A DNA stretch of 64,000 nt from assembly GCF_900114345.1 (NCBI RefSeq), contig NZ_FOZJ01000001.1, positions 620,001 through 684,000 on the forward strand, in the 5' to 3' direction. Shown piece after piece: positions 42,421 to 51,658 of the stretch (positions are counted from its first letter, which is position 1; each line of letters opens with the position of its first letter). This stretch comes from Microbacterium sp. cf046. Its GTDB lineage: Bacteria > Actinomycetota > Actinomycetes > Actinomycetales > Microbacteriaceae. Position numbers and translations under genes: made by a program. Under the pieces are notes generated by a model that made no database searches, was not told the origin of the DNA, and saw only the letters and a list, made by a program, of their open reading frames with translations.

Positions 42421-45351
42421 ATGCGAGCCACGGTCAGCCCCTCGCTGGTCGGCCGGGACGCCGACCTCGACGCGCTCCGCGACGCCTATGCCGAGAGCAT
42501 CGCGGGCTCGACCAGAGCCGTGCTCGTCGGGGGCGAAGCGGGTATCGGCAAGACACGACTGGTCGGCGAGTTCCTGAACTCGCTCCCGGCGGAGGCGATC
42601 ATCCTGCGCGGGCAGTCGGTCGACTTCGATCGTGACGCTCCTCCCTACGCGCCGATCCTGTCCGCACTCCGCTCGCTCGCGCAGGAGGTGGGCGAGGAGG
42701 CGCTCTTCGACGCGTCCGGCCCGGCGGGCGACGCGCTGGCGATGCTGCTGCCCGAACTGGGCGCGGGCACCGCCGTCGGTGATGCACCGGTGCGGGGCGG
42801 CGCCGACCGGCTGTACGACGCGGTCGCCGAGGTGCTCGAGAACGTGGCCGCGATCCGGCCCGTCGTGCTCGTGATCGAAGACCTCCACTGGGTCGATCCG
42901 CAGAGTCTCGGGCTGCTGCGCTTCCTGATCAGGGTCATCGAGGATGCGCGACTGCTGATCGTGCTCACGTTCCGCAGCGACGAGCTCGGCCGGGGCAGCG
43001 CGCTGCGCGCACTGCTGCCCGAACTCGACCGCAATCGTCGCGTCGCGCGCATCGAGCTCGCCCGCCTGGACCGCCGGCAGGTGAGGGAGATGGCGACGGC
43101 GATCCTCGACAGCGCGCCGGATGAGGACGAGCTGGTGCAGGTGTACGAGCGCACGGACGGCGTGCCCTTCTTCGTCGAGGAGCTCGTCTGCTGCAGCGGC
43201 GTGCGCAGCATGGACGCCTTCCCCGACACGCTCCGCGACATCCTGCTCGCCCGGTACGAGCAACTTGCCGAGCCGACCCAGCGGATGCTGAGGCTGATCG
43301 CCGCGGGCGGCGTACGGGTGGAGCACGAGCTCCTCGTCGCCGTGTGCGACGAGTCTCCCGAAGCAATCGACATCGCAGCCAGCGAGGCGATCACCGCCAG
43401 CGTGCTGGTGGTCGACGGCACGGCGTACGCGTTCCGGCATGCGCTGGTGCGAGAGGCGATCCACGATCAGCTGCTCCCCGGGGAGCGCGTGCGATTCCAC
43501 ACGCGGTACGCGCAGGCGCTGGAGGCGCAGTCCGGAGCGAACGGAGCCGATGCCACGGCGATCTCGTATCACTGGATGGCCGCGCACAACGTCCGAGAGG
43601 CGTTCATCGCCTCGATCGCCGCCTTCCAGCAGGGGAGGTCTTCGTTCGCGTTCGCCACCGCCGCGACCATGGGCGAGCGCGCCATCGAGCTGTGGGACCA
43701 GGTGCCCGACGCGAGCGAACTCGCTGCTCGGACGAAGGTGGAGCTGCTCGGCGAGACCTCCTACGTGCTGCGCAACGCGGGGGAGAGCGAGCGCGCCATC
43801 GCCCTCATCGATGAGGCGATCGCGCTCTGCGATCCGAGCGATGCGGCGGCCTATGCGCTGCTGCTGCGCAACAAGGCGTCGTACCTGGCCAACATCGGTC
43901 AGATCGGGTCGATCGAGCTGCTGCGCGAGGCGCTCGTCGTGCTCGACGGACAGCCGCGGAGCGTGCTGCGCGCGAACGTGCTCGGCGAGCTGGCCGCCCG
44001 CCTCATGCTCATCGCGCGATTCGATGAGGCCATCGAGATGGCCGACGGTGCGTTCGCCGAGGCCACCGCGGTCGAGAACCGGGCACGAATGTCGGTGGCG
44101 TCGAACATCCGCGGCTTCTCACGATTGGCCGGCGGCGACATCGACGCCGGTCTCGCCGACCTCGCGCTCGCCCGCGAGTTCGCGGTCGGCAACGACTCTG
44201 CCCGCCTGCGGTATTGGGTGAACCAGTCCGACGCGCTGAACCTCCTCGGCCGCTACGAGGAGGCAGTGCGAACCGCCGAGGAGGGCGCCGAGCGGGCGAG
44301 GCAGCGTGGCGTGGAGCGCACCTCAGGCGCGGTGCTGCTGTCGAACGTGATCAGCCCGCTCTACGCCCTCGGCCAGGCGGGCCGCGCCGACGAGATGCTC
44401 GATCGCGCGCTCGAGCTGGACGCGCCCATCGGCTTCAGCGCGCCGTTGCGCCGACTCAAGGTGCAGGCGGTGCTGTGGTCGGGTGATCGCCCGCTCGCGG
44501 AGCGACTGCTGCGCGGCTGGCGCGGCTCGCTCCGGCAGCAGAGCAGGTTGGACACGCAGGCTCTGCTCGGTCTCGCCCTCGTGAGCGGGGAGCTCGCGCT
44601 CGCCCGGGGCGAGACCCGAGAGTCCTGGCAGGAGGTGAGTGTGCTGATCGACCCGGAGCATCGCGCGTTCCCGGCATACGACCTGCCGCTGGTCGCGTTC
44701 GCGGCGCGAGTGCTCGGTGCGGCCCGGGTCACCGGCGTGGCGCTTTCCGCCGCGAACGGAGACCCTCGCTCGATCGACGAACTCGAGCGTGACGTGCGGG
44801 CCGCACTCGACGCCGCGAGCATGTGGCCGACGGCACCCGCATACGCGGCGATCGTCGATGCCGAACTGGGTGGTCCGCGCGCCACGGGGACCGATCCCGC
44901 GCTCTGGCGGCGCGCGGTCGACGCGGCCGGCGACGGCGTCGCGCCTGCTCAGCTCGCACCGTATGCCGGTTTCAGGCTCGCAGAGGCGCTGGCGAACGCC
45001 GGCGATCGCGCGGGCGCCCGGACGGCCGCACAGACGGCGCGCGAAGCGGCGCATGCGATCGGCATGGGGCTCATCGTCGACAGCGTGACCGAGCTCGAGC
45101 GTCGCGTCGGCGCGGTCGGCGGTGATCACCGCGATGCGCCGGGGGATGCGGCATCCCTCGAGGCGCTTCTCACCGAGCGCGAGCGACAGGTGCTCGATCT
45201 GGTCGCGCGAGGGCTCAGCAACGGTCAGATCGCCCAGCAGCTGTTCATCAGCACCAAGACCGCCAGCGTGCACGTGTCGAACATCCTCCGCAAGACCGGC
45301 GCCACGACCCGCACCGAAGCGGCGTATCTGTCGGCCAACGCTTCGCGCTGA
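42421..45351 (+). CDS. LAL-type LuxR family ATPase regulator
   Basis: This 976-residue protein is a large ATP-binding LuxR regulator. An N-terminal AAA/STAND module has Walker A GGEAGIGKT at residues 38-45 and Walker B VLVIEDLHWVD near residue 150. A long TPR-like helical middle follows, and the C-terminal 65 residues form the LuxR helix-turn-helix (LTERERQVLDLVARGLSNGQ then IAQQLFISTKTASVHVSNIL). Such proteins act as ATP-dependent transcription activators, often of catabolic or secondary-metabolism genes. The ATG at 42421 precedes the conserved LVGRDADL; the frame is open back to 42331, and an earlier start cannot be excluded. Confidence 0.88.
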   Translation: MRATVSPSLVGRDADLDALRDAYAESIAGSTRAVLVGGEAGIGKTRLVGEFLNSLPAEAIILRGQSVDFDRDAPPYAPILSALRSLAQEVGEEALFDASGPAGDALAMLLPELGAGTAVGDAPVRGGADRLYDAVAEVLENVAAIRPVVLVIEDLHWVDPQSLGLLRFLIRVIEDARLLIVLTFRSDELGRGSALRALLPELDRNRRVARIELARLDRRQVREMATAILDSAPDEDELVQVYERTDGVPFFVEELVCCSGVRSMDAFPDTLRDILLARYEQLAEPTQRMLRLIAAGGVRVEHELLVAVCDESPEAIDIAASEAITASVLVVDGTAYAFRHALVREAIHDQLLPGERVRFHTRYAQALEAQSGANGADATAISYHWMAAHNVREAFIASIAAFQQGRSSFAFATAATMGERAIELWDQVPDASELAARTKVELLGETSYVLRNAGESERAIALIDEAIALCDPSDAAAYALLLRNKASYLANIGQIGSIELLREALVVLDGQPRSVLRANVLGELAARLMLIARFDEAIEMADGAFAEATAVENRARMSVASNIRGFSRLAGGDIDAGLADLALAREFAVGNDSARLRYWVNQSDALNLLGRYEEAVRTAEEGAERARQRGVERTSGAVLLSNVISPLYALGQAGRADEMLDRALELDAPIGFSAPLRRLKVQAVLWSGDRPLAERLLRGWRGSLRQQSRLDTQALLGLALVSGELALARGETRESWQEVSVLIDPEHRAFPAYDLPLVAFAARVLGAARVTGVALSAANGDPRSIDELERDVRAALDAASMWPTAPAYAAIVDAELGGPRATGTDPALWRRAVDAAGDGVAPAQLAPYAGFRLAEALANAGDRAGARTAAQTAREAAHAIGMGLIVDSVTELERRVGAVGGDHRDAPGDAASLEALLTERERQVLDLVARGLSNGQIAQQLFISTKTASVHVSNILRKTGATTRTEAAYLSANASR

Positions 45352-45478
45352 CCGCCCCGGAAGCCGGCTCAGACGCCCCGGAAACGTCGTCTGAAACATA
45401 GGGCTGATGCCTCATGCGCACCGACCACCTCAGAGAGGAATGTCGGTGTCATCGAAGAACCCGCCATTGGAGGCCATC

Positions 45479-45607
45479 ATGGCAATCATCCTGCTCATCG
45501 CCATCGCAGCTCTCGTGCTCGTCGCGGTCACCGCGACGCTGGTCCAGGTCGCACGTGACGGCTACCGCCAGGTGCCGACGCGACGCGAGCTGGCGCGCGT
45601 CCCGTAG
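45479..45607 (+). CDS. Small membrane protein of 42 residues
   Basis: The ATG at 45479 has GGAGG six bases upstream. The product is one long hydrophobic helix (IILLIAIAALVLVAVTATLV) with a short basic tail (RDGYRQVPTRRELARVP). An upstream ATG at 45440 in the same frame has a less well placed site. It may be co-regulated with the LAL regulator's other small neighbour. No named family is recognised. Confidence 0.6.
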   Translation: MAIILLIAIAALVLVAVTATLVQVARDGYRQVPTRRELARVP

Positions 45608-45652
45608 CCTGCCCCGCGCGCTGAACGAGTCCGCTCGCCGTCGCGGGCGGAC

Positions 45653-46489
45653 TCACGCGCGCTGACGCTCGGCTCTTCGCGCATTGTCGGCGACGATCCC
45701 GGCGATCTCTCCCCAGAGCGCCCCGGGAACCTCGTGACCCATCCCCGGGAAGATCCTGAGGGTCGAGCCGGGGATCGCCGCGTGCAGCTCCTCCGATGCG
45801 CGGAAGGAGATCAGCCGGTCGGCGTCCCCCGCGATGATCGCGGTCGGCACCGAGATCGTCCGTGCGGCGTCGATCGCATCGGGGAAGGCGAGCAGCGCCG
45901 CCAGCTGACGGTTCACCCCATCCTGGTCGACGCCGCGGTCCCACATCTGACCGCCGAGGTCGGCGAGCCAGGCGGTGTCCTGCGGATAGGCGGTCGACGC
46001 GCAGTTCGCCTCGCTGATCAGATAGGCCGCGATGAACTCTGCTCTCGTCGACGGCTGTGGAGCCTCGATGCGCGCCACCGCGTCGTCGACGTCCACGAAA
46101 TGGCGGGTGCTCGCGGTCGTGTACAGCAGGCCGAGCGAACGCACCCGAGACGGTGCGATCGTCGCCACGAGCTGCGCGATCATGCCGCCCATCGACTGGC
46201 CGACGATGTGCGCCGACTCCAGTCCGAGGTCATCGAGCAGCGCGAGTGTGTCCCGTGCCAGGTCGACGAGCGAGTACCCGCCGGCGGGGTAGCGCTCCGA
46301 CTGGCCGGTGTCGCGGTTGTCGAAGCGGACGACCCGGAACCCGCGATCGGACAGTGCCTCGCACAATCCGGTCGGCCATCCGATCCGCTGAGCGCTGAAC
46401 CCCTGGATGATCACCATCGGCGGGGCATCGGGTTCGCCGAAGACGTCGAACCCGATCGCCGCCCCTCGCGCGGTGCTCATGACGGGCAT
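45653..46489 (-). CDS. Alpha/beta hydrolase
   Basis: This 278-residue enzyme has the alpha/beta hydrolase set: VIIQGFSAQRIGWP near residue 28, RFDNRDTGQSERY near 55, nucleophile S99 in GQSMGG, acid in IIAGDADRLI near 225 and histidine in GMGHEVPGALW near 255. The pattern is like the RdmC/aclacinomycin methylesterase and proline-iminopeptidase-like hydrolases. It ends a two-gene unit after an MFS carrier, starting six bases after its stop. Cytoplasmic; substrate unknown. Confidence 0.88.
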   Translation of the reverse strand: MPVMSTARGAAIGFDVFGEPDAPPMVIIQGFSAQRIGWPTGLCEALSDRGFRVVRFDNRDTGQSERYPAGGYSLVDLARDTLALLDDLGLESAHIVGQSMGGMIAQLVATIAPSRVRSLGLLYTTASTRHFVDVDDAVARIEAPQPSTRAEFIAAYLISEANCASTAYPQDTAWLADLGGQMWDRGVDQDGVNRQLAALLAFPDAIDAARTISVPTAIIAGDADRLISFRASEELHAAIPGSTLRIFPGMGHEVPGALWGEIAGIVADNARRAERQRA

Positions 46490-46494
46490 GATCG

Positions 46495-47778
46495 TCAGCG
46501 CACCTTCTTGATGAACAGGACCACGATCCCGGAGATGACGGCGCAGATCGCACCGAAGACGTACAGCGAGGCGTAGCCGCCCAGGAAGGTGATGATCACG
46601 CCGGCGATCGCGCCGGAGAGGATCGTGGGCAGGCCCACCGCCACATTCAGGATGCCGAGGTCGCGGCCCTCCTGCAGCTTGTTGGGCAGCACGAGCGACA
46701 TCACGGCGAGGTCCACCGCGAAATACGTTCCGATGAAGATGCCGAGCAGCACCGAGTAGATCACCATGCCCGTCCAGGTCGGCAGCAGGATCGGGACGAA
46801 CATCGTCGCTGCGAGGCCGATCGCCGCGATGCCGACGAACAGCTTCCGGCGGTTGATCTTGTCGGCGACCCAGCCGAGCGCGGTCGCCACGACGACCCAG
46901 CCCAGCACCGTGTAGGTCAGCAGGGTCGCGACTGCCTTGCCCGGGTTCCCCTCGGGCAGCTGATCCGCTCCGATGAAGTCGCTCAGCGTGAAGAACAGGA
47001 AGCCGCTGACTGTCGCATACGAGAGGAACAGCGCGAATCGACTGACGAACGCCAGCGTGAAGTCGCGCGAGCGGAAGCCCGAGAGGAATTCGCCGACCCC
47101 GCCGCTCACACCGCGCGACCGCGACTTCTCCGGCAGGGGGAGCCCAATGCTCGAGGGCTCACGGCTGCCCAGCACGAACGCGAGCGCGGTGGCCACGAGC
47201 ACGATCGCGATGATCGTGTAGCCCCACACCTGGCCGGCCTGCCCCGCGACGTTGACGCCGATGAGCACCCCGATCGGTGTGCCGAACCCGATGAGCGCCG
47301 CCGCCCAGCCGCGACGCTCCTCGGGGACCCGGTCGGGCAGCACCGCGGTCAGGGCGCCCTGGTACATGTTCGCCGTGAGCCACAGCACCGTGTAGAGCGC
47401 GCCCAGCAGGAAGATGTTCCCGGTGAACCCCATGGCCACCATGAGGAGCCCCGACGCAACGGCCGTGCCGACGATCCATGGGGTGCGCCGCCCGAACCGG
47501 GAGCGCGTGCGGTCGGACAGTGCGCCACCGAGGGGGATGCCGATCATCGAGGTGATCGCGACGAATGTCGTCAGCAGGGCGAGGTTGCCGATCTTGTTCG
47601 CAGGGTCGAGCGCTTCCACCTGTGCGGGGATGAGGATCTGCTGAACCCCCTGGTAGACGGCGATCATTCCCGCCGTGGCGGGAACGAGGAATGTGAGCAG
47701 GCGGCCGATGCGCGGTGGCTTCGATCGCGACTGCTCTGGTGCGGCTGTCTCAGCGACGGGTGCGTCGGGAATTGTCAT
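46495..47778 (-). CDS. MFS transporter
   Basis: This 427-residue carrier has 12 hydrophobic segments, with GGALSDRTRSRFGRRTPWIV after helix 2 and the second-half VADKINRRKLFVG. It is the third carrier of this type in the window (others at 5383 and 18472), each with a hydrolase or glycosidase beside it. It is followed by an alpha/beta hydrolase. It lies next to the inositol regulator, but it is not of the usual sugar-porter inositol transporter type (no clear PESPR-like motif), so an inositol role is doubtful. Confidence 0.88.
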   Translation of the reverse strand: MTIPDAPVAETAAPEQSRSKPPRIGRLLTFLVPATAGMIAVYQGVQQILIPAQVEALDPANKIGNLALLTTFVAITSMIGIPLGGALSDRTRSRFGRRTPWIVGTAVASGLLMVAMGFTGNIFLLGALYTVLWLTANMYQGALTAVLPDRVPEERRGWAAALIGFGTPIGVLIGVNVAGQAGQVWGYTIIAIVLVATALAFVLGSREPSSIGLPLPEKSRSRGVSGGVGEFLSGFRSRDFTLAFVSRFALFLSYATVSGFLFFTLSDFIGADQLPEGNPGKAVATLLTYTVLGWVVVATALGWVADKINRRKLFVGIAAIGLAATMFVPILLPTWTGMVIYSVLLGIFIGTYFAVDLAVMSLVLPNKLQEGRDLGILNVAVGLPTILSGAIAGVIITFLGGYASLYVFGAICAVISGIVVLFIKKVR

Positions 47779-47832
47779 GGCCCCTCCATTGGAACCTCGG
47801 GCTGAAATCAGCGGTGGGCTAGCGATCGTTCA

Positions 47833-47870
47833 CTTGTAATGTCAGAACATACTGTCAACCAAACAGTTTC
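47833..47870 (-). promoter_or_regulatory. Putative promoter of the MFS-hydrolase unit
   Basis: On the minus strand a consensus -35 TTGACA lies at 47853-47858, with the weak -10 candidate TACAAG at 47833-47838, a rather short spacer. Imperfect inverted TGTCAG/CTGTCA half-sites overlap it at 47840-47858. Only the -35 is convincing. Confidence 0.35.
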
Positions 47871-47989
47871 GCAATGGCGAGATCGAATTCCCATCCACGT
47901 CGTTCATCCACGGCACGCGCGACCGCGTGAGCGAGTATCCGGCCCAGCCGTCCGCTGAGGCCGTGGCGCGATCGCGCTGTCGTCGCCGG

Positions 47990-48751
47990 CTACTTCGCGA
48001 CGAGCGTCGTCTCGAAGCTGTACATGTCCGGGCGGTAGCAGTGCTGCCCGTACTCGATCGCGTGCCCGGAGCTGTCGAAGGCGATCCGCTCCATCGTGAG
48101 CACGGGACCGCCCTTGTCGATGTCGAGCAGTTCGCTCTCGTCGCCGCGCGCGCGGCGGGCGCCGATCTTCTGCCGGGCGACGCGGATCGTCACGCCCCGG
48201 CCCCGCATGATCTGGTACAGCCCCTTCTCCTCGAGCTGCGCCGTCGAGATGTCGCTGAACTCCGAAGGCAGGTAGTTCTCCAGTACCGCGACCGGAGTGC
48301 CATCGGTGCTGCGCTGGCGGCGGATGAAGACCACCTGATCTCCTGGCCGGACCCCCAGTCCAGCCGCGACCGCGTCGTCGGCCGGGACGCTCTCGTGCGC
48401 GAGCACTCGTGTGCTCGGCTCGTGGTGCCCGCTCTGGAGGTCTTCGTACAGACTCGTCAGCTCGACCTGTCGTGTCACGGTGCTCTGCACGACCTGGGTT
48501 CCGATGCCCCGACGGCGGACGAGAAGGCCCTTGTCGACGACCTCCTGGATGGCCCGCCGTATCGTGGGGCGGGAAAGGCTCAGCCGGTGCGCGATGGAGA
48601 TCTCATTGTCCAGGCGCGCTCCGGCAGGGATCTCGCCCGATCGGATGGCGGACTCGAGCCGGCTGGACACCTGGAAGTACAGCGGTACCGGACCGGTTCT
48701 GTCGAGGTCGAGGAAGAGCTCGTCGGGCCAGACCGTCTCATCGTTCGCCAT
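47990..48751 (-). CDS. GntR-family regulator with UTRA domain, likely inositol repressor
   Basis: This 253-residue regulator has a winged helix at residues 20-85 (PLYFQVSSRLESAIRSGEIP then DNEISIAHRLSLSRPTIRRA and GLLVRRRGIGTQVV) and a UTRA ligand domain (VFIRRQRSTDGTPVAVLENY, YQIMRGRGVTIRVARQKIGA, LTMERIAFDSSGHAIEYGQH). The ATG at 48751 has GGAGGG eight bases upstream. It is divergent from the inositol operon, and a perfect 8-bp palindrome (CTATTGTC/GACAATAG) lies 30 bp from its start. It likely represses both genes until an inositol breakdown product binds. Confidence 0.9.
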   Translation of the reverse strand: MANDETVWPDELFLDLDRTGPVPLYFQVSSRLESAIRSGEIPAGARLDNEISIAHRLSLSRPTIRRAIQEVVDKGLLVRRRGIGTQVVQSTVTRQVELTSLYEDLQSGHHEPSTRVLAHESVPADDAVAAGLGVRPGDQVVFIRRQRSTDGTPVAVLENYLPSEFSDISTAQLEEKGLYQIMRGRGVTIRVARQKIGARRARGDESELLDIDKGGPVLTMERIAFDSSGHAIEYGQHCYRPDMYSFETTLVAK

Positions 48752-48780
48752 GACATGCCCTCCACAGATGTTCCCAGATC

Positions 48781-48798
48781 CTATTGTCGGGACAATAG
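48781..48798. promoter_or_regulatory. GntR operator, perfect inverted repeat
   Basis: CTATTGTCGGGACAATAG has perfect 8-bp arms around GG. It lies in the 129-bp gap between the divergent GntR and iolC genes. A degenerate second copy, CTATTGATAGGACATAT, is at 48851-48867 close to the iolC start. Confidence 0.8.
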
Positions 48799-48850
48799 AA
48801 CGCATGGGCGGGTTTGTCATCGATCATATCCATCACGATGCAATCTTGTG

Positions 48851-48867
48851 CTATTGATAGGACATAT
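48851..48867. promoter_or_regulatory. Second, degenerate GntR operator copy
   Basis: CTATTGATAGGACATAT keeps the CTATTG and GGACA parts of the 48781 palindrome. It ends 13 bp before the iolC GTG, so repressor bound here would block transcription start or elongation. Confidence 0.6.
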
Positions 48868-48880
48868 GAGACGGTGAGAT

Positions 48881-49825
48881 GTGCGTATACCCGACATCGT
48901 CGCGATGGGCCGCCTCGGCGTGGACCTCTACCCGCTGCAGTCCGGCCTGGGTCTCGAGGATGTCCGGACTTTCGGCAAGTTCCTGGGCGGGAGCGCGGCC
49001 AACGTCTCAGTGGCCGCTGCACGGCATGGACGCCGGACGGCGCTGATCTCCCGGGTCGGCGACGATCCCTTCGGGAGGTATCTGCTGCAAGAACTCGAAC
49101 GGCTGGGCGTGGACAGCCGACATGTCGCCACCGACCCGTTGCTCAAGACGCCCGTCACGTTCTGCGAGATCTTCCCACCCGATGATTTCCCGTTGTACTT
49201 CTACCGTGATCCGAAGGCGCCCGATCTGAACGTGGAGGCTGCGGACCTGGACCTGGATGCTGTTCGCGATGCGCGGGTGTTCTGGTTCACGGTGACGGGT
49301 CTGAGCCAGGAGCCCAGCCGAGCCGCCCACCATACGGCGCTGGAGGCGCGCGGCAGGGCGGGCTGGACGGTGATCGACCTCGACTACCGTCCGATGTTCT
49401 GGCCGGCCGCGGCGGACGCCACGGCCCAGGTCGCGCGGGTGCTCGAGCACGCCACCGTCGCGGTGGGCAACCGCGAGGAGTGCCTGGTCGCGGTCGGCGA
49501 AACAGAGCCGCTGCGTGCTGCGGATGCGCTGCTGGAACGCGGGGTGACGCTCGCCATCGTGAAGCAGGGTCCCGGGGGCGTGCTTGCGAAGACAGCCGAG
49601 GAGACGACCGTCGTCCCGCCGTACCCGATCGACGTCGTCAACGGACTCGGCGCGGGTGATGCCTTCGGCGGCGCGCTCTGCCACGGTCTGCTCGAGGGTT
49701 GGGACCTGGAGCGCATCGTGCGGTTCGCCAACGTCGCCGGTGCACTCGTGGCATCCCGGCTGGAATGCTCCACGGCCATGCCGACGACTGCAGAGGTCGA
49801 CGCGATTCTCGAGAGCGGGCTGTGA
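48881..49825 (+). CDS. iolC: 5-dehydro-2-deoxygluconokinase
   Basis: This 314-residue PfkB-family kinase phosphorylates 5-dehydro-2-deoxy-D-gluconate in myo-inositol breakdown. It has the N-terminal PfkB motif FGKFLGGSAANVSVAAARHG (residues 31-50) and the C-terminal GLGAGDAFGGAL with catalytic D260. The substrate assignment rests on the operon, which also contains iolB, iolD, iolE-like and iolG. The GTG at 48881 is the start, with a weak GGTGAG tract before it. It is the first gene after the GntR operators. Confidence 0.9.
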   Translation: MRIPDIVAMGRLGVDLYPLQSGLGLEDVRTFGKFLGGSAANVSVAAARHGRRTALISRVGDDPFGRYLLQELERLGVDSRHVATDPLLKTPVTFCEIFPPDDFPLYFYRDPKAPDLNVEAADLDLDAVRDARVFWFTVTGLSQEPSRAAHHTALEARGRAGWTVIDLDYRPMFWPAAADATAQVARVLEHATVAVGNREECLVAVGETEPLRAADALLERGVTLAIVKQGPGGVLAKTAEETTVVPPYPIDVVNGLGAGDAFGGALCHGLLEGWDLERIVRFANVAGALVASRLECSTAMPTTAEVDAILESGL

Positions 49826-49826
49826 C

Positions 49827-50750
49827 ATGAGCAGTCGGACGCAGAGCGCGCTGGACTTCGACGCCCTTCGCAACATCCGGGCGACGGATCCGCAGGCGAT
49901 CGGACGGGCCTTCGCAGCCCGCAGGCGTCGCGAACTGCTGCGCGGTGATGGCCGCCTCCTGATCGTCGCGGCGGATCATCCCGCCCGCGGCGCGCTCGCC
50001 GTCGGTCCGCATCCGACGGCCATGGCCGATCGCTACGACCTGCTCGACCGCCTTGCGATCGCACTCGGCCGGCCCGGCGTCGACGGAGTGCTGGGCACTC
50101 CAGACATCATCGACGACCTCGCCGCGCTCGGACTTCTCGATGACAAGGTCATCGTCGGCTCCATGAATCGCGGCGGTCTGCGTGGGGCGTCCTTCGAGAT
50201 GGACGATCGCTACACGGGCTACGACGTCAGCTCGATAGTCGACATGGGGATCGACGTCGCCAAGACCCTCATCCGCGTGAACCTCGACGACGCCGGCACG
50301 GCGCCGACGCTTCAGGCGACCGCGGACGCCGTCACACGGGCCGCCGCCGCACGCCTGCCGATCATGCTCGAGCCGTTCATAAGCCGCTGGCAGGACGGCC
50401 GGATCGTCAACGACCTCTCGCCTGATGCGGTCATCCTCTCGATCGCGATCGCATCGGGCCTCGGAGCCAGCAGCGCCTACACGTGGCTGAAGCTCCCCGT
50501 CGTCGAGGACATGGAGCGCGTCATGGAGGCCACGACCATGCCCACGCTGCTGCTCGGCGGCGACTCGGGCGACGATCCCGACGAGACGTTCGCAAGCTGG
50601 CAGGATGCCCTCGCGCTGCCCGGCGTGCGTGGCCTCACGGTCGGTCGCACGTTGCTCTACCCCCCGGACGGCGATGTCGCCGGCGCGGTGGATACGGCAG
50701 CGGCGATGGTCCATCCCGCCATGACGCTCACGTCCGGGGTACGCACATGA
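49827..50750 (+). CDS. Cgl0159-like (beta/alpha)8 aldolase of the inositol operon
   Basis: This 307-residue protein resembles the Cgl0159 family of (beta/alpha)8 proteins found in actinobacterial inositol clusters. The N-terminal half has LLIVAADHPARGALAVGPHP near residue 45, GVDGVLGTPDII near 90 and the Lys-containing VAKTLIRVNLDDAG near 148, which fits a class I aldolase. IMLEPFISRW and YTWLKLPVVED follow. In this position it probably replaces IolJ and cleaves the phosphorylated keto-deoxygluconate to dihydroxyacetone phosphate and malonic semialdehyde; that role is inferred. It begins one base after the iolC stop and overlaps iolB by four. Confidence 0.78.
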   Translation: MSSRTQSALDFDALRNIRATDPQAIGRAFAARRRRELLRGDGRLLIVAADHPARGALAVGPHPTAMADRYDLLDRLAIALGRPGVDGVLGTPDIIDDLAALGLLDDKVIVGSMNRGGLRGASFEMDDRYTGYDVSSIVDMGIDVAKTLIRVNLDDAGTAPTLQATADAVTRAAAARLPIMLEPFISRWQDGRIVNDLSPDAVILSIAIASGLGASSAYTWLKLPVVEDMERVMEATTMPTLLLGGDSGDDPDETFASWQDALALPGVRGLTVGRTLLYPPDGDVAGAVDTAAAMVHPAMTLTSGVRT

Positions 50751-51658
50751 GCACCGATCAGCGTTGGTTCCATCCCCGCGGCAGTCTCGCGCACGGCGGA
50801 TGGGAGAGTGTGGTCGATGAGTCGGTTCCCGGCTGGGCGCACACCGGCATCCGCGTCGCCCAGCTGCACCCGCCGGACGTTCTCGACCTGCCGGAACGCG
50901 GCGTGGAGCGGATCGTCGTACCGCTGTCGGGCTCATTCTCGGTGACGCACACCGACGGGCGCTCGACGAAGACCACGCATCTGCAGGGCAGAGCATCGGT
51001 ATTCGCCGGCCCGACGGACGTGCTGTACCTCTCGGCGGGGACCTCGGCCGAGCTGACCGGGGAGGGCCGTGTGGCGATCGCGGCTTCCCCCACGGAGGTC
51101 ATCAAGCCGACGCGCCACATCTCCGCTGGCGAGATCCCGGTCGAGCTGCGCGGGGCGGGGCTGTCCAGTCGGCAGGTGCACAACTTCGGTACCCCGCAGG
51201 TGCTGGATGCCGCGCGCCTGATCGTCTGCGAGGTGATCACCCCCGCCGGCAACTGGTCGTCGTACCCGCCGCACAAGCACGACGAACACGTTCCAGGGCA
51301 CGAGTCGCGGCTCGAGGAGATCTACTACTTCGAGGCTGCCCCCGTCGGCGGCTCGGACGCGGCCGAGGAGGCCGCATTCGCGATGTTCAGCACGTACTCC
51401 TCTCCTGCCGGTGAGATCGGCATCAGCGCGATGGTGAGGTCCGGAGACATCGCCCTGGTTCCTTACGGATACCACGGTCCCGCGGTCGCGGCGCCGGGCT
51501 ACGACCTCTACTACCTCAACGTCATGGCCGGCCCTGACCCGGAGCGGGCCTGGCTCATCAGCGACGACCCGGCACACGCGTGGGTGCGCGACAGCTGGAA
51601 CGGCCTCCAGGTCGACGCCCGCCTGCCATACACGACCCGGAAGGAAGGCCAGCACTGA
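50747..51658 (+). CDS. iolB: 5-deoxy-glucuronate isomerase
   Basis: This 303-residue bicupin isomerises 5-deoxy-glucuronate to 5-dehydro-2-deoxy-D-gluconate. The IolB pattern is clear: WFHPRGSLAHGGWESVV at the N-terminus, RIVVPLSGSF in the first cupin, and the metal site YPPHKHDEHVPGHESRLEEI near residues 180-200 with two His and a Glu, followed by LVPYGYHGPAVAAPGYDLYY. It overlaps the aldolase stop (ATGA) and shares one base with the iolD start. Confidence 0.95.
   Translation: MSTDQRWFHPRGSLAHGGWESVVDESVPGWAHTGIRVAQLHPPDVLDLPERGVERIVVPLSGSFSVTHTDGRSTKTTHLQGRASVFAGPTDVLYLSAGTSAELTGEGRVAIAASPTEVIKPTRHISAGEIPVELRGAGLSSRQVHNFGTPQVLDAARLIVCEVITPAGNWSSYPPHKHDEHVPGHESRLEEIYYFEAAPVGGSDAAEEAAFAMFSTYSSPAGEIGISAMVRSGDIALVPYGYHGPAVAAPGYDLYYLNVMAGPDPERAWLISDDPAHAWVRDSWNGLQVDARLPYTTRKEGQH

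Noticed and set aside
46495..47778. MFS carrier as the inositol transporter
   Set aside because: It lacks sugar-porter motifs and is paired with a hydrolase rather than placed in the inositol operon.
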